Source: CAVUAF01 sp963739375 (GTDB lineage: Bacteria; Acidobacteriota; Terriglobia; Terriglobales; Acidobacteriaceae). Taken from it: a stretch of 64,000 nt of DNA. The stretch lies in NCBI GenBank assembly GCA_963739375.1, contig CAVUAF010000015.1, forward strand, positions 124,001 to 188,000, given 5' to 3'. Position numbers and translations under genes: made by a program. The notes beneath the pieces were generated by a model, which did not search any database, was not told the origin of the DNA, and saw nothing but the letters and a program-made list of their open reading frames with translations. This document shows, piece after piece, positions 7,711-17,461 of the stretch (position 1 is the stretch's first letter; each line of letters begins with the position of its first letter).

Positions 7711-9258
7711 ATGAGCCGAATCCAGCGCGCCCTGCTCAGCGTCACCGACAAAACCGGGCTGGTTGATTTTGCGCGGCGGCTGGCCGCGCTGGGAGTGGAG
7801 CTGGTCTCCACCGGCGGCACCGCGAAGCAGCTGCGCGACGCCGGCATCGCGGTGCGCGACATCAGCGACCTCACCGGCTTCCCCGAAATGCTCGACGGGC
7901 GGGTGAAGACGCTGCATCCGCGCGTGCACGGCGGCATCCTGCACATCCGCGGCAACGCCGAGCACGTGCGCGCCGTCGCCGAGCACGGCATCGCCCCCAT
8001 CGACATGGTGGTGGTCAACCTCTACGCCTTCGAGAAGACCGCGGCCAAGCCGGGGGTGACGCTCGACGAGATGATCGAGAACATCGACATCGGCGGCCCC
8101 GCGATGGTGCGCTCGGCGGCCAAGAACTGGCCGGACGTGGCGGTGGTGACCGCGCCCGCCGACTATGGCGGCATCGCCGACGAGATGGAGGGCTCGGGCG
8201 GCGAGCTGGCGCGCGCCACGCGCTGGCGCCTGATGCAACAGGCATTCGCCACCACCGCCGCCTACGATGCCGCGATCGCCGCGACGCTGGAGCAACTCGG
8301 CGCCGACGGCACCCGCAGCGGCGAGGCATTCCCTCCCGCGCTGCGCCTCCATCTGCGCAAGGCCGGCGAGCTGCGCTACGGCGAGAACCCGCACCAGCGG
8401 GCCGCCGTCTACAGCGACGGTTCGGGACGCGGCATCGCCAACGCCCGCCAGCTCCAGGGCAAGGAACTGAGCTACAACAACCTGGTGGACCTGGACGCTG
8501 CGTGGGAGCTGGCGCGCGAGTTCACCACTCCCTTCTGCGGCATCATCAAGCACACCAATCCCTGCGGCGCCGCCACCGGAGCGACCCTGGCGGAAGCCTA
8601 CCGGCGGGCGCTGGCCGCCGATCCGGTTTCGGCCTTCGGGGGCGTGATTGGCCTGAACGGTGAGGTGGACGGCGCGACCGCCGCGGAGATCGTGAAGCTC
8701 TTCGTGGAAGCGATCGCGGCGCCGGGGTTTGCGGCGGAGGCACGCGAAGTTTTCGCGGCCAAGAAGAACCTGCGCCTGGTCGAGGTGGCAGCCGCGGAGG
8801 ACAAATGGGTGCTGAAGCACGTTTCCGGGGGCTTGCTGCTGCAGGATGCGGACGTGCGGCCGCTCGAGGAGAGCGAGCTCAAGGCCGTCAGCCAGCGCCC
8901 CCCCAGCACCGCCGAGATGCGCGCGCTGCTCTTCGCGTGGAAGATCTGCAAGCATGTCAAGTCGAACGCCATCGTGTATGCCCGCGACGGGCAGACGGTG
9001 GGGGTGGGAGCGGGGCAAATGAGCCGCGTGGATTCCTGCAAGCTGGGCGCCATGAAGGCGGTGCTGCCGCTGGCGGGGACGGTGGCGGCCTCCGACGCTT
9101 TTTTCCCCTTCCCCGACGGGGTCGAAGAGATTGCGCGCGCGGGCGCGACCGCCATCATCCAGCCCGGGGGCTCAGTGCGCGACGCCGAGGTCATCGCCAC
9201 CGCCAACCGGCTCGGCCTGGCCATGGTGCTGACCGGCATCCGCCACTTCCGTCACTAG
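7711..9258 (+). CDS. purH: Bifunctional AICAR transformylase / IMP cyclohydrolase
   Basis: The length of 515 residues is typical. The N-terminal MGS-like IMP cyclohydrolase domain begins IQRALLSVTDKTGLVDFARRL and contains STGGTAKQLRDAG and GRVKTLHPRVHGGIL. The AICAR transformylase domain follows (LRYGENPHQRAAVY about residues 222-235, KHTNPCGAA about 278-286, DSCKLGAMKA). The C-terminus ends with PGGSVRDAEVI and TGIRHFRH, as in the family. It performs the last two steps of purine synthesis, from AICAR to IMP. No operon partner is evident. It is followed after about 80 nt by the kinase gene in the same direction. Confidence 0.97.
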   Translation: MSRIQRALLSVTDKTGLVDFARRLAALGVELVSTGGTAKQLRDAGIAVRDISDLTGFPEMLDGRVKTLHPRVHGGILHIRGNAEHVRAVAEHGIAPIDMVVVNLYAFEKTAAKPGVTLDEMIENIDIGGPAMVRSAAKNWPDVAVVTAPADYGGIADEMEGSGGELARATRWRLMQQAFATTAAYDAAIAATLEQLGADGTRSGEAFPPALRLHLRKAGELRYGENPHQRAAVYSDGSGRGIANARQLQGKELSYNNLVDLDAAWELAREFTTPFCGIIKHTNPCGAATGATLAEAYRRALAADPVSAFGGVIGLNGEVDGATAAEIVKLFVEAIAAPGFAAEAREVFAAKKNLRLVEVAAAEDKWVLKHVSGGLLLQDADVRPLEESELKAVSQRPPSTAEMRALLFAWKICKHVKSNAIVYARDGQTVGVGAGQMSRVDSCKLGAMKAVLPLAGTVAASDAFFPFPDGVEEIARAGATAIIQPGGSVRDAEVIATANRLGLAMVLTGIRHFRH

Positions 9259-9339
9259 AGGGGCGGCCGGGCCGCGCGCTCCCGGGGAAGGCGATTGACG
9301 CCGCCGCTCCGCTCGTATACCTTCCGCAACCGACGCCGC

Positions 9340-11988
9340 ATGGATACCCCGAAATCACAACCGGAGAAGGTGCCGTACCAGAGCTCGCCCGACGACGTCA
9401 CCATGGGCGAAGTGCCGGCGGCGGACGCCGACGGGGTCACGTCGGCGCAGCAGACGGCGGAACTCGCCGAGCGCTACGACCTGCAGGCGGAGGTAGGGCG
9501 CGGCGGCATGGGCGTGGTGTATCGCGCCGTCGACCGCGAAACCTCCGACGTAGTAGCGCTCAAGGTGGTGAACCCGCAGATCGCCGCCGACGCGCGGGTG
9601 ATGGAGCGCTTCCGCGATGAGCTGCGGATGGCGCGCAAGATCACCCACAAGAACGTCTGCCGCATGTACGAGCTCCTGCGCTTCCGCGACACCGCGGTCA
9701 TCGCCATGGAGTTCGTCGACGGGCTCAGCCTGCGCGACGTGGTGAACCGCTTCGGCGGGCTGCCGCTGCGCAAGGCGGTGGTGGTGGCGCAGCAGATTTG
9801 CGCCGCGCTCGGCGAGGCGCACCAGCAGGGCATCATCCATCGCGACCTGAAGCCGGAAAACGTGATGATCGACGCCGCGGGCAATGCCAAGCTGATGGAT
9901 TTCGGCATCGCGCGCTCCGGCAGCCTCGGCGACCTCGGCCTGACCATTTCCGGCACCCCCATGTACATGTCGCCGGAACAGGCCGCGGGGCGCAGCGTCG
10001 ACGCCCGCTCCGATATCTACTCGCTCGGGCTGGTGCTCTACGAGGTGTTCACCGGGCAACCGGCGCATCCGCCGGGGGAGAAGCGCGTGTTCGCCACCAC
10101 GCCGGCGGCGCCGCACAAGGTCGACAGCACCGTCCCCGAGCACATTTCGCAGGCCATCATGCGCTGCCTGGAAGTCGAGCCGGAGCGGCGCTTCCAGCGC
10201 GCGGAGGAACTGGCCGGGGCGCTCGCGCTGCAGGCGTCGGCGGCGGTCACGCCGGAACTCCGAGCCGATTTGCCGGAGCGATTGCGCACCTGGCAGCGGC
10301 GGGACTGGGTGCTGGTGGCGGCGGCCGTGGTGCTGGCGGCGCTTGGCGCTCCCTTCCTCCCGGGCCTGCTGCCGTACGCCTGGTTCCATCCCGCGGGTTC
10401 GGCGGAGGAGGCGCGCACGCGCGCCCTCGACCTGTGGCAGCGCAACGGCGGCATCTTGCCCGCGCAGCACACGGAATCGGTGCGGCTCGCGGCGATCCGC
10501 CCCGCATGGTTCCAGGCCGCGGTGCTCAATTACGGACTTCGCGGCGCACTCCGCCGCCCCGAGGAATGGGCGGGAGGCTGGGTGGTCAGCAGCTACGAGA
10601 CCTTCCACTACGAGCAGGGGTTCGAGTCGCGCGGGGCGCTCGCCATCTTTGACCGCGAGGGGCGCGTGCGTTCGCTCCTGCTGCCGCCGCGCGCCGTAGG
10701 CGAGGCAGCCGAGGCGCCGGCCGCGCTGCCCGCGGCCGCAGCGGCCGCGCAGCAGCTCTTCAACGTCCCGGTGGAAGCCGCAGCCGCCACCGTGTTTCGC
10801 TGGGACGAAGGCGCCAAGGAGTGGCGCAGCGATGCAGGAAAGGTTATTACCACTGACCAGTCTCCCGGGCGGGCCGGGGCGGCGCCAGTGGAATGGAGCA
10901 CCAGCGACGGCAGCCGCCTGCGTCTGTGGATGAACGGCGACCACTTGGTCGCCGCCCAGCGCTTTATGCTGGAGATTCCCTCGCCGTGGAATTGGCGCAT
11001 GCCGGCACCGTCGTTCGAATGGCGGGACTTTGTGCCCCTGGTGGTGTTCCCCCTGCTCTTCGTGCTGTTCTTCCTGCGCAAGCTGTGGAAGCCGCGGTGG
11101 CTGGCCGCGGCGGTGGTGACCGTGGTCGTGGTGCCGCGGTTGCTGGCGTTCAATCCCTACTCCCCGCGTCCCCCCGAGTTGGCCACCCTGGCGGCGAATC
11201 CGTCGGTCAGCGGGATGATGGGCGTGATCATTGTCGCGATTGGGCTGGTGTTTACGTTCCTCTTCAGCTTTGTCCCCAACTACGTGGCGGTCATCGTGGG
11301 GCACGATTACCTGCGGCAAAACCGCCCCGAGTCGCTGGCCACGCTGGCGCAACTGCGTCGCGGGCTGCGCGCCGCACCGGCGGCGGGATTCGCGATTCTC
11401 CGGGGCGTGCTCCTGGGAGCGGCGCTGGCCGGGGTGGTCTGCGCCGTACTGGGGCTCCTGGCCACGTTGCGCTGGGCGGCCCCCCTGCCGAAGCTCATCA
11501 GCATGTTTGCCGTAGTCGGGAGCGAGACCGAGCGCATGGCTTATGCCGATCTGGCAAAAGCGGCCGTGGGCAGTTTCCTCGATGTCTGGCTGTGGGTCGC
11601 GCTGCCGCTGGCCCTGGTGCGCAAGGTGACGGCCCGGCCGATGTTTGCCATCCTCGCCATCACCCTAGTGCGGCTGGCGACGAGTAACGACATCGTGGCC
11701 GGCCTGTCGCTCGAGCCACAATACGTGGCCCTCTTCTTCGAGGCGGCGGTCGCCGCGGCGATCGGCCTGATTGCCGTCCGCTTCGACATGCTGACCGCGA
11801 TCTGCACTTTGTTCACCCTGGAAGCGGCCTTCACCGGCGGCCGAGTGCTCACCTACTTCGGCGCGGGCTCGCTGCGCGGGTATGCCGTCGTCGTCTGGTG
11901 GGTGGCAGCAGTGGGGTTCGGGGTGCTGCTGGCAGTGCGACCACAGCTCACGGCGGCCACGCGACGCACCGTCGAGGTCTTCCGCTAG
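9340..11988 (+). CDS. Ser/Thr protein kinase with large polytopic membrane C-terminus
   Basis: The ATG at 9340 is preferred over a TTG 45 nt upstream. The Hanks-type kinase domain spans about residues 45-310, with the glycine loop GRGGMGVVY, Lys75 in VVALKVV, HRDLKPEN (Asp169), DFG (187-189) and GTPMYMSPEQAAG, so it should be active. A first membrane segment starts near residue 325. An extracytoplasmic region of about 200 residues follows (FESRGALAIF and neighbours). From about residue 570 there are seven or more further hydrophobic segments. Bacterial PknB-like kinases usually have one membrane segment with sensor repeats; this many-pass tail is unusual but recurs in acidobacterial kinases. 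The stimulus is unknown. Confidence 0.93.
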   Translation: MDTPKSQPEKVPYQSSPDDVTMGEVPAADADGVTSAQQTAELAERYDLQAEVGRGGMGVVYRAVDRETSDVVALKVVNPQIAADARVMERFRDELRMARKITHKNVCRMYELLRFRDTAVIAMEFVDGLSLRDVVNRFGGLPLRKAVVVAQQICAALGEAHQQGIIHRDLKPENVMIDAAGNAKLMDFGIARSGSLGDLGLTISGTPMYMSPEQAAGRSVDARSDIYSLGLVLYEVFTGQPAHPPGEKRVFATTPAAPHKVDSTVPEHISQAIMRCLEVEPERRFQRAEELAGALALQASAAVTPELRADLPERLRTWQRRDWVLVAAAVVLAALGAPFLPGLLPYAWFHPAGSAEEARTRALDLWQRNGGILPAQHTESVRLAAIRPAWFQAAVLNYGLRGALRRPEEWAGGWVVSSYETFHYEQGFESRGALAIFDREGRVRSLLLPPRAVGEAAEAPAALPAAAAAAQQLFNVPVEAAAATVFRWDEGAKEWRSDAGKVITTDQSPGRAGAAPVEWSTSDGSRLRLWMNGDHLVAAQRFMLEIPSPWNWRMPAPSFEWRDFVPLVVFPLLFVLFFLRKLWKPRWLAAAVVTVVVVPRLLAFNPYSPRPPELATLAANPSVSGMMGVIIVAIGLVFTFLFSFVPNYVAVIVGHDYLRQNRPESLATLAQLRRGLRAAPAAGFAILRGVLLGAALAGVVCAVLGLLATLRWAAPLPKLISMFAVVGSETERMAYADLAKAAVGSFLDVWLWVALPLALVRKVTARPMFAILAITLVRLATSNDIVAGLSLEPQYVALFFEAAVAAAIGLIAVRFDMLTAICTLFTLEAAFTGGRVLTYFGAGSLRGYAVVVWWVAAVGFGVLLAVRPQLTAATRRTVEVFR

Positions 11989-12134
11989 GCGCCGGGCGGC
12001 GTCCGCCGCTATCCCCCCGTGCAAAAGCGGGCGGCGGCCCCGTTCCCCTTATTGGCGGTACAATGTCTGGAACACAGCTACTCCTTCCAGCATCTAATCG
12101 TGGGTAGGCTCGTGTCTATGGGCGCAGGGGTTCG

Positions 12135-14249
12135 ATGAAGAAATCAGTTGCAGTTATTCTCTTGTTCGCCGCGACGGCGTTGTGCGGCCAGGCCTCACCA
12201 CGCAAGAACGCCACGCCGGGCACGCAGGCGGGAAAACCGGCGGCGACACCGGCCCCGAACCCGGCCGCGTCCGCCGCCCCCGCCAAAGAGCCGGATCGCG
12301 CGGCCGCGTACTACCACGCCTCGCTGGCGCACATCTTCGAGGAGGCGGCGGCGCTCTATGGCCGTGCCGAGTACATGAATCGCGCCATCGAGGAATACAA
12401 GATCGCGATCGAGAACGACCCCGCGTCGCCCTATCTGACTTCGGCGCTGGCTGATCTCTATGCCCGCGGCGGGCGCATCCGCGATGCCGTGCTGGAGGCG
12501 CAGGAGATCATCAAGAAGGACCCCAACAACCTGGAAGCACGCAAGCTGCTGGGGCGGATTTATCTGCGCTCGCTGGGCGACACCCAGGCGGGCACCCAGT
12601 CGCAGGAGATGCTGCGGCTGGCCATCGAGCAGTATGAGCAGATCGTGCACCTCGACCCCAAGAGCGTCGAGGACCACCTGCTGCTCGGCCGCCTCTACCG
12701 CGTCAACAACGATCTGCAGAAGGCGGAAACGGAGTTCAAGGCGGCGGTCGCGCTGGAACCCGGCAGCGAAGACGCGGTCACCACCCTCGCCCTTTTTTAC
12801 ACCGAAGAAGGCGACACCACGCGCGCGCTGGAAACCCTGAACCGGCTTCCCGAAGACGCGCGCAGCGCCAAGGTCTACCAGACGCTGGGCAACAGCTACG
12901 AGCAGCAGCGGGAGTACAAGAAGGCGGTCGAGTCGTACCGCAAAGCGCTGGAGCAGGACAAGGACAACCTCGACACCCTGCGCGGGCTGGCCCAGAACCT
13001 GCTGAACGACGGCCAGACGCAAGCGGCGCTGGCGCAGTACAAGGCCATCGCCGAAGCCGATCCCCAGGACGCCGACACGCAGCTGCACATCGCCGAAATC
13101 TACCGCCGCGACGGCAAGTTCGACCCGGCGCTCGACACCCTGAAGCGCGCCGAGGGGCTGGTGCAGGATTCGCTCGAGGTCCCCTATAAGCGCGCCCTCA
13201 TCTTCGAGGCGCAGGGGCGCTTCGACGAGGCCATCCAGACGCTGAACACGCTGTTGCAGCACACCGCCAAGGCGAGCGGCAACTACGCTCCGTCGGAACG
13301 CAATAATCGCGCCGTGTTCCTGGAACGCCTGGGGATCATCTACCGCGAGAGCGGCAAGACCCAGCCGGCGATCGAGAGCTTCCGCAAGGTCCTCGACCTG
13401 GGCCCGGAAAACGCCGCCCGCGGCTATGACCAGCTGATCGAGACCTATCGCGACACCAAGCAGTGGAACCAGGCCACGGCGGTGGCCGCGGAAGCGGTGG
13501 GCAAACTGCCGCAGAACAAGGAGCTCAAGCTGGTCTATGCCGGGCAGCTCGCCGATTCCGGCAAGGGCGAGGAGGCGGTGGCGCAGATCAAGGGGCTGCT
13601 GCAGGGCGGGCCCGACGATCGCGCCACCTGGATCGCGCTCGCCCAGGTGCACAGCCGGTTGCGGAACTGGCCGGAGGCGGAGGCGGCCATCGCCAAGGCC
13701 GACGAACTCTCCAAGGCGGACGAAAAGGACTACGTCGCTTTCCTGCTGGGCTCGATGTACGAGCGGCAGAAGAAATTCGACCAGGCGGAAGAGACCTTCA
13801 AGCGCGTGCTGGCCAGCGACGCCGCCAATGCCAACGCCCTGAACTACCTCGGCTACATGCTCGCCGACCGCGGCGTGCGGCTGGAGGAGGCCCTGGGCTA
13901 CATCAAGCGGGCGGTCGAGCTCGAGCCCCAGAACGGGGCCTACCTCGATTCCCTGGGCTGGGTGTATTTCAAGATGGGCAACTACGACCTGGCGGAAGAG
14001 AACCTGCGCAAAGCCTCGGAGCGGATCGGCAACGACGGCACCATCCAGGACCATCTCGGCGACCTGTTCAGCAAGACGGGCCGGCTGAAGCAGGCGGCCG
14101 CGCACTGGGAGCGCGCCCTCGACGAGTGGAACAAGTCGGTGGCGGCCGAGGTCGACCCGGACGACGTGGCCAAGGTGCAGAAGAAGTTGGAGTCCGCCAA
14201 GGTTAAGCTGGCCAAAGAAGGCAGCGCGGACAATCGCAACAAGCAGTAG
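12135..14249 (+). CDS. Secreted or periplasmic TPR-repeat protein
   Basis: The 704-residue protein has an AGGGG SD just upstream and an N-terminal signal peptide (MKKSVAVILLFAATALCGQA). A proline/alanine linker runs to about residue 55. The rest is almost entirely TPR units, roughly a dozen, such as YNRAIEEYKIAIENDPASPY-like, AVESYRKALEQDKDNLD and LGYIKRAVELEPQNGAYLD. TPR solenoids bind peptides or partners. Similar long secreted TPR proteins in this phylum are uncharacterised and often linked to envelope assembly or export. The Gly-Trp motif DSLGWVYFKMGNYDLAEE is typical of the last repeats. It ends in a lysine-rich tail. Confidence 0.92.
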   Translation: MKKSVAVILLFAATALCGQASPRKNATPGTQAGKPAATPAPNPAASAAPAKEPDRAAAYYHASLAHIFEEAAALYGRAEYMNRAIEEYKIAIENDPASPYLTSALADLYARGGRIRDAVLEAQEIIKKDPNNLEARKLLGRIYLRSLGDTQAGTQSQEMLRLAIEQYEQIVHLDPKSVEDHLLLGRLYRVNNDLQKAETEFKAAVALEPGSEDAVTTLALFYTEEGDTTRALETLNRLPEDARSAKVYQTLGNSYEQQREYKKAVESYRKALEQDKDNLDTLRGLAQNLLNDGQTQAALAQYKAIAEADPQDADTQLHIAEIYRRDGKFDPALDTLKRAEGLVQDSLEVPYKRALIFEAQGRFDEAIQTLNTLLQHTAKASGNYAPSERNNRAVFLERLGIIYRESGKTQPAIESFRKVLDLGPENAARGYDQLIETYRDTKQWNQATAVAAEAVGKLPQNKELKLVYAGQLADSGKGEEAVAQIKGLLQGGPDDRATWIALAQVHSRLRNWPEAEAAIAKADELSKADEKDYVAFLLGSMYERQKKFDQAEETFKRVLASDAANANALNYLGYMLADRGVRLEEALGYIKRAVELEPQNGAYLDSLGWVYFKMGNYDLAEENLRKASERIGNDGTIQDHLGDLFSKTGRLKQAAAHWERALDEWNKSVAAEVDPDDVAKVQKKLESAKVKLAKEGSADNRNKQ

Positions 14250-14260
14250 TCTGCTGAGAA

Positions 14261-14384
14261 CATCCCGAGCGCAGCGAGGGACCCCTACCTGACCGCGACC
14301 GTCTGCCAGCGATAGGGCTCCCTCGCTCTGTCACCCCATCAAGCCAAACCCGGGCTCGATGGGGACCCCGGCGCGCTCGGGATG
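14261..14384. repeat. REP-like palindrome with CATCCCGAGCGC arms
   Basis: 12-bp arms (14261-14272 and 14373-14384) are perfect inverted copies around a core with GCGAGGGA and its complement. It is a divergent member of the palindrome family also found after serA and in the 22-kb array. It fills most of the gap between the TPR gene and the dGTPase gene. Confidence 0.75.
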
Positions 14385-14439
14385 CCTTCTGCGAAGGCGT
14401 CCACGCCGGAGTCCTCCTGACTGCTGCTACACTCCCGCC

Positions 14440-15564
14440 ATGCTCGCTCCTTATGCCGTTCGCGTCGAGGATTCGCGCGGGCGGCGGCATGCCGAGCCGC
14501 GGCATCCCTACCGCAACGACTTCCAGCGCGACCGCGACCGCGTGATCCACGCGCGCTGCTTCCGCCGCCTGGAAAACAAGACGCAGGTCTTCACCCGCCG
14601 CTACTCCGACCACTTCCGCACCCGCCTGACCCACACCATCGAGGTGGCGCAGATTGCGCGCACCATCGCGCAGCAGCTGGGGCTGAACGAAGACCTGGTG
14701 GAAGCGCTGGCGCTGGTGCACGACATCGGGCATCCGCCCTTCGGGCACGCCGGCGAAAAGGCGCTCGACGCCTGCATGCGCGCCCACGGGGACGTTTTCG
14801 ACCACAACCTGCACGCGCTGCGCACGGTGGAGAGCTTCGAGACGCGTTACGCCGGTTTCCCCGGCCTCAACCTGACCTTCGAAGTGCGCGAAGGCATCAT
14901 CAAGCACTCGCGCGATTGGAGTGAGCGCGACTTTCCGCAGCTGGCCGAGTACCTGCTCGACCAGCGCCCGCCGCTGGAAGCGCAGCTCATCGATTTCGCC
15001 GACGAGATCGCCTACAACACCGCCGACCTCGACGACGGCCGCGAAGCGCGCCTCCTGCAGCGCAGCGAAATCTCGGAGCATGTCCCGATCTTCGCGCGTT
15101 TCTACCGCGAGGCCGAGCAGCGGCATCCGCGGGCGGCGGAAAAGCTGAAGTTCAACGAGGCGCTCAAGCGCATGCTCGACCGCATGGTGACCGACCTGAT
15201 CGAGAGCACGCGGCAGCGCCTGGCGCAGGCGCAGATCGCGAGTCTCGACGAAGTGCGGCGGCACCCGGGGCGGCTCGCCGCCTTTGGCGACGACGTCGAG
15301 CGTGAGCGCTCCCAGGCCAAGACCTTTCTCTACGAGCGCTTGTACTTCAGCGCAGCGCTGCGCCCGGAAAAAGACGAGGCTGAGCGCGTGGTGGGGGAGC
15401 TCTTCGAGCGCTGGCTGGCGCATCCCGAGACCCTGCCGGCAAGCTACCAGGCCAAGGCGAAGCACGAGCCGCTGCCGCGCGTGGTCTGCGACTACCTCGC
15501 CGGCATGACCGACAACTTCATCCTCGCCCAGCACCGGCGGGTGTGCGGAGTGCGGCGCGGCTGA
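14440..15564 (+). CDS. dgt: dGTP triphosphohydrolase-like HD-domain protein
   Basis: The start is the ATG at 14440; the ORF extends further upstream only through repeat sequence. The 374-residue protein shows the dGTPase family signature: RNDFQRDRDRVIHARCFRRL, KTQVFTRRYSDHFRTRLTHT, the metal-binding HD motif ALVHDIGHPPFGHAGE and FVDEIAYNTADLDDG-like residues further on. These enzymes hydrolyse dNTPs to deoxynucleosides and triphosphate, balancing dNTP pools and in some bacteria restricting phage. The C-terminal region is shorter than in E. coli Dgt, as in the dGTPase-like type 2/3 subfamily. It ends 10 nt before a convergent PPOX gene. Confidence 0.93.
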   Translation: MLAPYAVRVEDSRGRRHAEPRHPYRNDFQRDRDRVIHARCFRRLENKTQVFTRRYSDHFRTRLTHTIEVAQIARTIAQQLGLNEDLVEALALVHDIGHPPFGHAGEKALDACMRAHGDVFDHNLHALRTVESFETRYAGFPGLNLTFEVREGIIKHSRDWSERDFPQLAEYLLDQRPPLEAQLIDFADEIAYNTADLDDGREARLLQRSEISEHVPIFARFYREAEQRHPRAAEKLKFNEALKRMLDRMVTDLIESTRQRLAQAQIASLDEVRRHPGRLAAFGDDVERERSQAKTFLYERLYFSAALRPEKDEAERVVGELFERWLAHPETLPASYQAKAKHEPLPRVVCDYLAGMTDNFILAQHRRVCGVRRG

Positions 15565-15574
15565 AGCCGCGCCC

Positions 15575-15988
15575 TTACGAAAGCGGAACCGTTATCGCAA
15601 TGCCCTGCGCGCGCTCAGGCACGATCTTGTAGAGCACCCGCACCTCGCCCGGCTGGGCGAAGGGGTACTTGTCCTGCCCGAGATACTTTTTCGCCATCTT
15701 GTCGATGTGGTCGCGCGCGCCCTGCTCCGTCACCTCCACCACGCGGCCGCGAATCTCGACGTAGCGGTAGGGGTTGGCCGGGTCCATGATGGCGAGCGAG
15801 ACCCGGGGTTCGCGGCGCAGGTTGCGGTCTTTCTGCCGCCCCTTGACGGAGTTCACGATCAGGTGCTGGCCGTCGTAGTCCACCCACACCGGGGTCACCT
15901 GCGGCGCCCCGCCGGGCATCAGCGTCGCCAGGCTGGCGAACGCCGGCTTCTGGAACAGGTCGAGATATTGCTCAGGAATCGCAGCCAT
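15575..15988 (-). CDS. PPOX-class (pyridoxamine 5'-phosphate oxidase-fold) flavin or F420 protein
   Basis: 137 residues from the ATG at 15988, with a GGAG SD. The split-barrel landmarks are FASLATLMPGGAPQVTPVWVDYDG, the RKDRNLRREPRVSLAIMDP-like cofactor segment and YVEIRGRVVEVTE. Such small PPOX proteins bind FMN or F420 and reduce small substrates; the substrate here is unknown. The gene is immediately downstream (17 nt) of the beta-propeller gene on the same strand, suggesting co-transcription. Confidence 0.88.
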   Translation of the reverse strand: MAAIPEQYLDLFQKPAFASLATLMPGGAPQVTPVWVDYDGQHLIVNSVKGRQKDRNLRREPRVSLAIMDPANPYRYVEIRGRVVEVTEQGARDHIDKMAKKYLGQDKYPFAQPGEVRVLYKIVPERAQGIAITVPLS

Positions 15989-16005
15989 GTCGTTCTCCTC
16001 ACCAC

Positions 16006-16995
16006 TCACTTGGATGCCGCCTGCGGCGCTGCCCACGCCATGCCGTCGCAGTTGGGGCCGCTGGGAATCTTGCCGGTGATCTCCAGCGTCTTCAGGTCCA
16101 GCACCGCGACCACCCCGGCCTCGGCCAGCGCGATGTAGGCGCGGGCGCCATCGGGCGCCACCAGGATGCCTTCCGGCTGGCCTCCGGTCGGGATGCGCTT
16201 GATCTCTTTGCGCGTGGCCGCATCGAGCACGAGGACTTCGCCGCCGCCCAGGTCAGAGATCAGCACGCGACTGCCGTCAGGCGTGAACTTCAGCCGGTTG
16301 GAGCGCTTAGTGCCCAGCGCCAGCACCTGCTTCACCTGCCGGCTGGCGACGTCGATGATGGAGACGCCGCCGTCCTGGGAGTGCGCCGTCCAGACTTCGC
16401 GGCCGTCGGGCGCCAGGTCAATCGCCTCCGGGCCTTTGCCGACGGGAATGTTCGTGGCCTGCCACTGCGCACCCCGCTGCTCGAAAGCGGTGACGGAGTC
16501 GGAGCCGATGTTGGCGGTGAAGATCTTGGCGCCGTCGCGGGTCAGCACCACCATGTGGGTGGTGTTCTGGCCCGTGCCCATCAGCCAGTCGACGGTGTTG
16601 CTCTGCGGGTCATAGCGCCCGATCAGCCTGTTCTGCTCGGCGGTGAAATAGATCTTGCCGGCGTTTTCCGCCAGGCCGTGCGGGCGGCGCAGCGCCCCGA
16701 GATCGACGCGCCGCAGCTCCTTCTGCGCGGCAATATCAATGACGGAGAGCGTGCGCCCAGGCGCGGGGCCGGTGCCGTAGTTGCCCACGATGGCCAGCTT
16801 GCCGTCGGCCGTCACCGTGACCTCGTGCGGCCCTTCCCCGACGGGCACCCGGGCCACCACCTTCATCGCCACCGGATCGACGATGGCCAGTTCGTTTGCG
16901 CCTTTGTTGAGGACCAGGAGCGCGGGCGTGGGCGTCTGGGCGACAGCCGCGCCAGCCAGCAGCAGGAGGAAGAGAAGACCAACGGTTCGCAGCAT
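16006..16995 (-). CDS. Secreted YVTN-type beta-propeller protein
   Basis: 329 residues starting with a signal peptide (MLRTVGLLFLLLLAGAAVAQ). The rest comprises about seven repeats of the 40-residue YVTN/YncE type: NKGANELAIVDPVAMKVVARVPVGEGPHE..., VSIIDVASRQVKQVLALG, VAVLDLKTLEITGKIPSG. These form a propeller that usually binds ligands or partner proteins outside the cytoplasm; no catalytic residues can be assigned. It shares its direction with the PPOX gene 17 nt downstream. Confidence 0.9.
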   Translation of the reverse strand: MLRTVGLLFLLLLAGAAVAQTPTPALLVLNKGANELAIVDPVAMKVVARVPVGEGPHEVTVTADGKLAIVGNYGTGPAPGRTLSVIDIAAQKELRRVDLGALRRPHGLAENAGKIYFTAEQNRLIGRYDPQSNTVDWLMGTGQNTTHMVVLTRDGAKIFTANIGSDSVTAFEQRGAQWQATNIPVGKGPEAIDLAPDGREVWTAHSQDGGVSIIDVASRQVKQVLALGTKRSNRLKFTPDGSRVLISDLGGGEVLVLDAATRKEIKRIPTGGQPEGILVAPDGARAYIALAEAGVVAVLDLKTLEITGKIPSGPNCDGMAWAAPQAASK

Positions 16996-17120
16996 GGTGT
17001 TCGTGTCCTGGTGGAGCCCGAACAGCCTAACGCGGCGACGGGGAGGCTGTCACCACGAAGCCCGCGACGCGGTGGCGCAAGGGCGCACTCGGCTGCGTGT
17101 CCTGGTGGTGAAAAAAGGGG

Positions 17121-17309
17121 CTACGCCTTGGTGACTTTGCCGCTCTTGAGGCAGTTGGTGCACACGCGCAGGCGCCTGGTGGCGCCGCTTACGCGCGCCT
17201 TCACCGGGCGCAGGTTGATGTTCCAGCGCCGCTTGGTGACGTTGTGCGCGTGGCTGATGTTGTTGCCGAACTGCGGCTTTTTGCCGCAGATGTCGCAGAC
17301 TTGTGCCAT
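17121..17309 (-). CDS. rpmB: Ribosomal protein bL28
   Basis: 62 residues, normal for L28. MAQVCDICGKKPQFGNNISH carries the CxxC pair, and RRLRVCTNCLKSGKV carries the second pair, so this is the zinc-binding (C+) paralogue. It is a structural protein of the 50S subunit. The gene is monocistronic, with an AT-rich upstream stretch (GATAAAATAAAG near 17345-17358) that may hold its promoter. Confidence 0.97.
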   Translation of the reverse strand: MAQVCDICGKKPQFGNNISHAHNVTKRRWNINLRPVKARVSGATRRLRVCTNCLKSGKVTKA

Positions 17310-17461
17310 GACAGAAGACTCCAGAAACGATCACAACCTGGGTAGCTAAAGCTTTATTTTATCGGAGTTTCCAAGGATTGACCAGCGGGCGGCCACGCGC
17401 CACGGCGCAGATAACGCAGGTGCTTGCCGGCCTTTCATCTCCGTCTGGGAATTTCACCATG

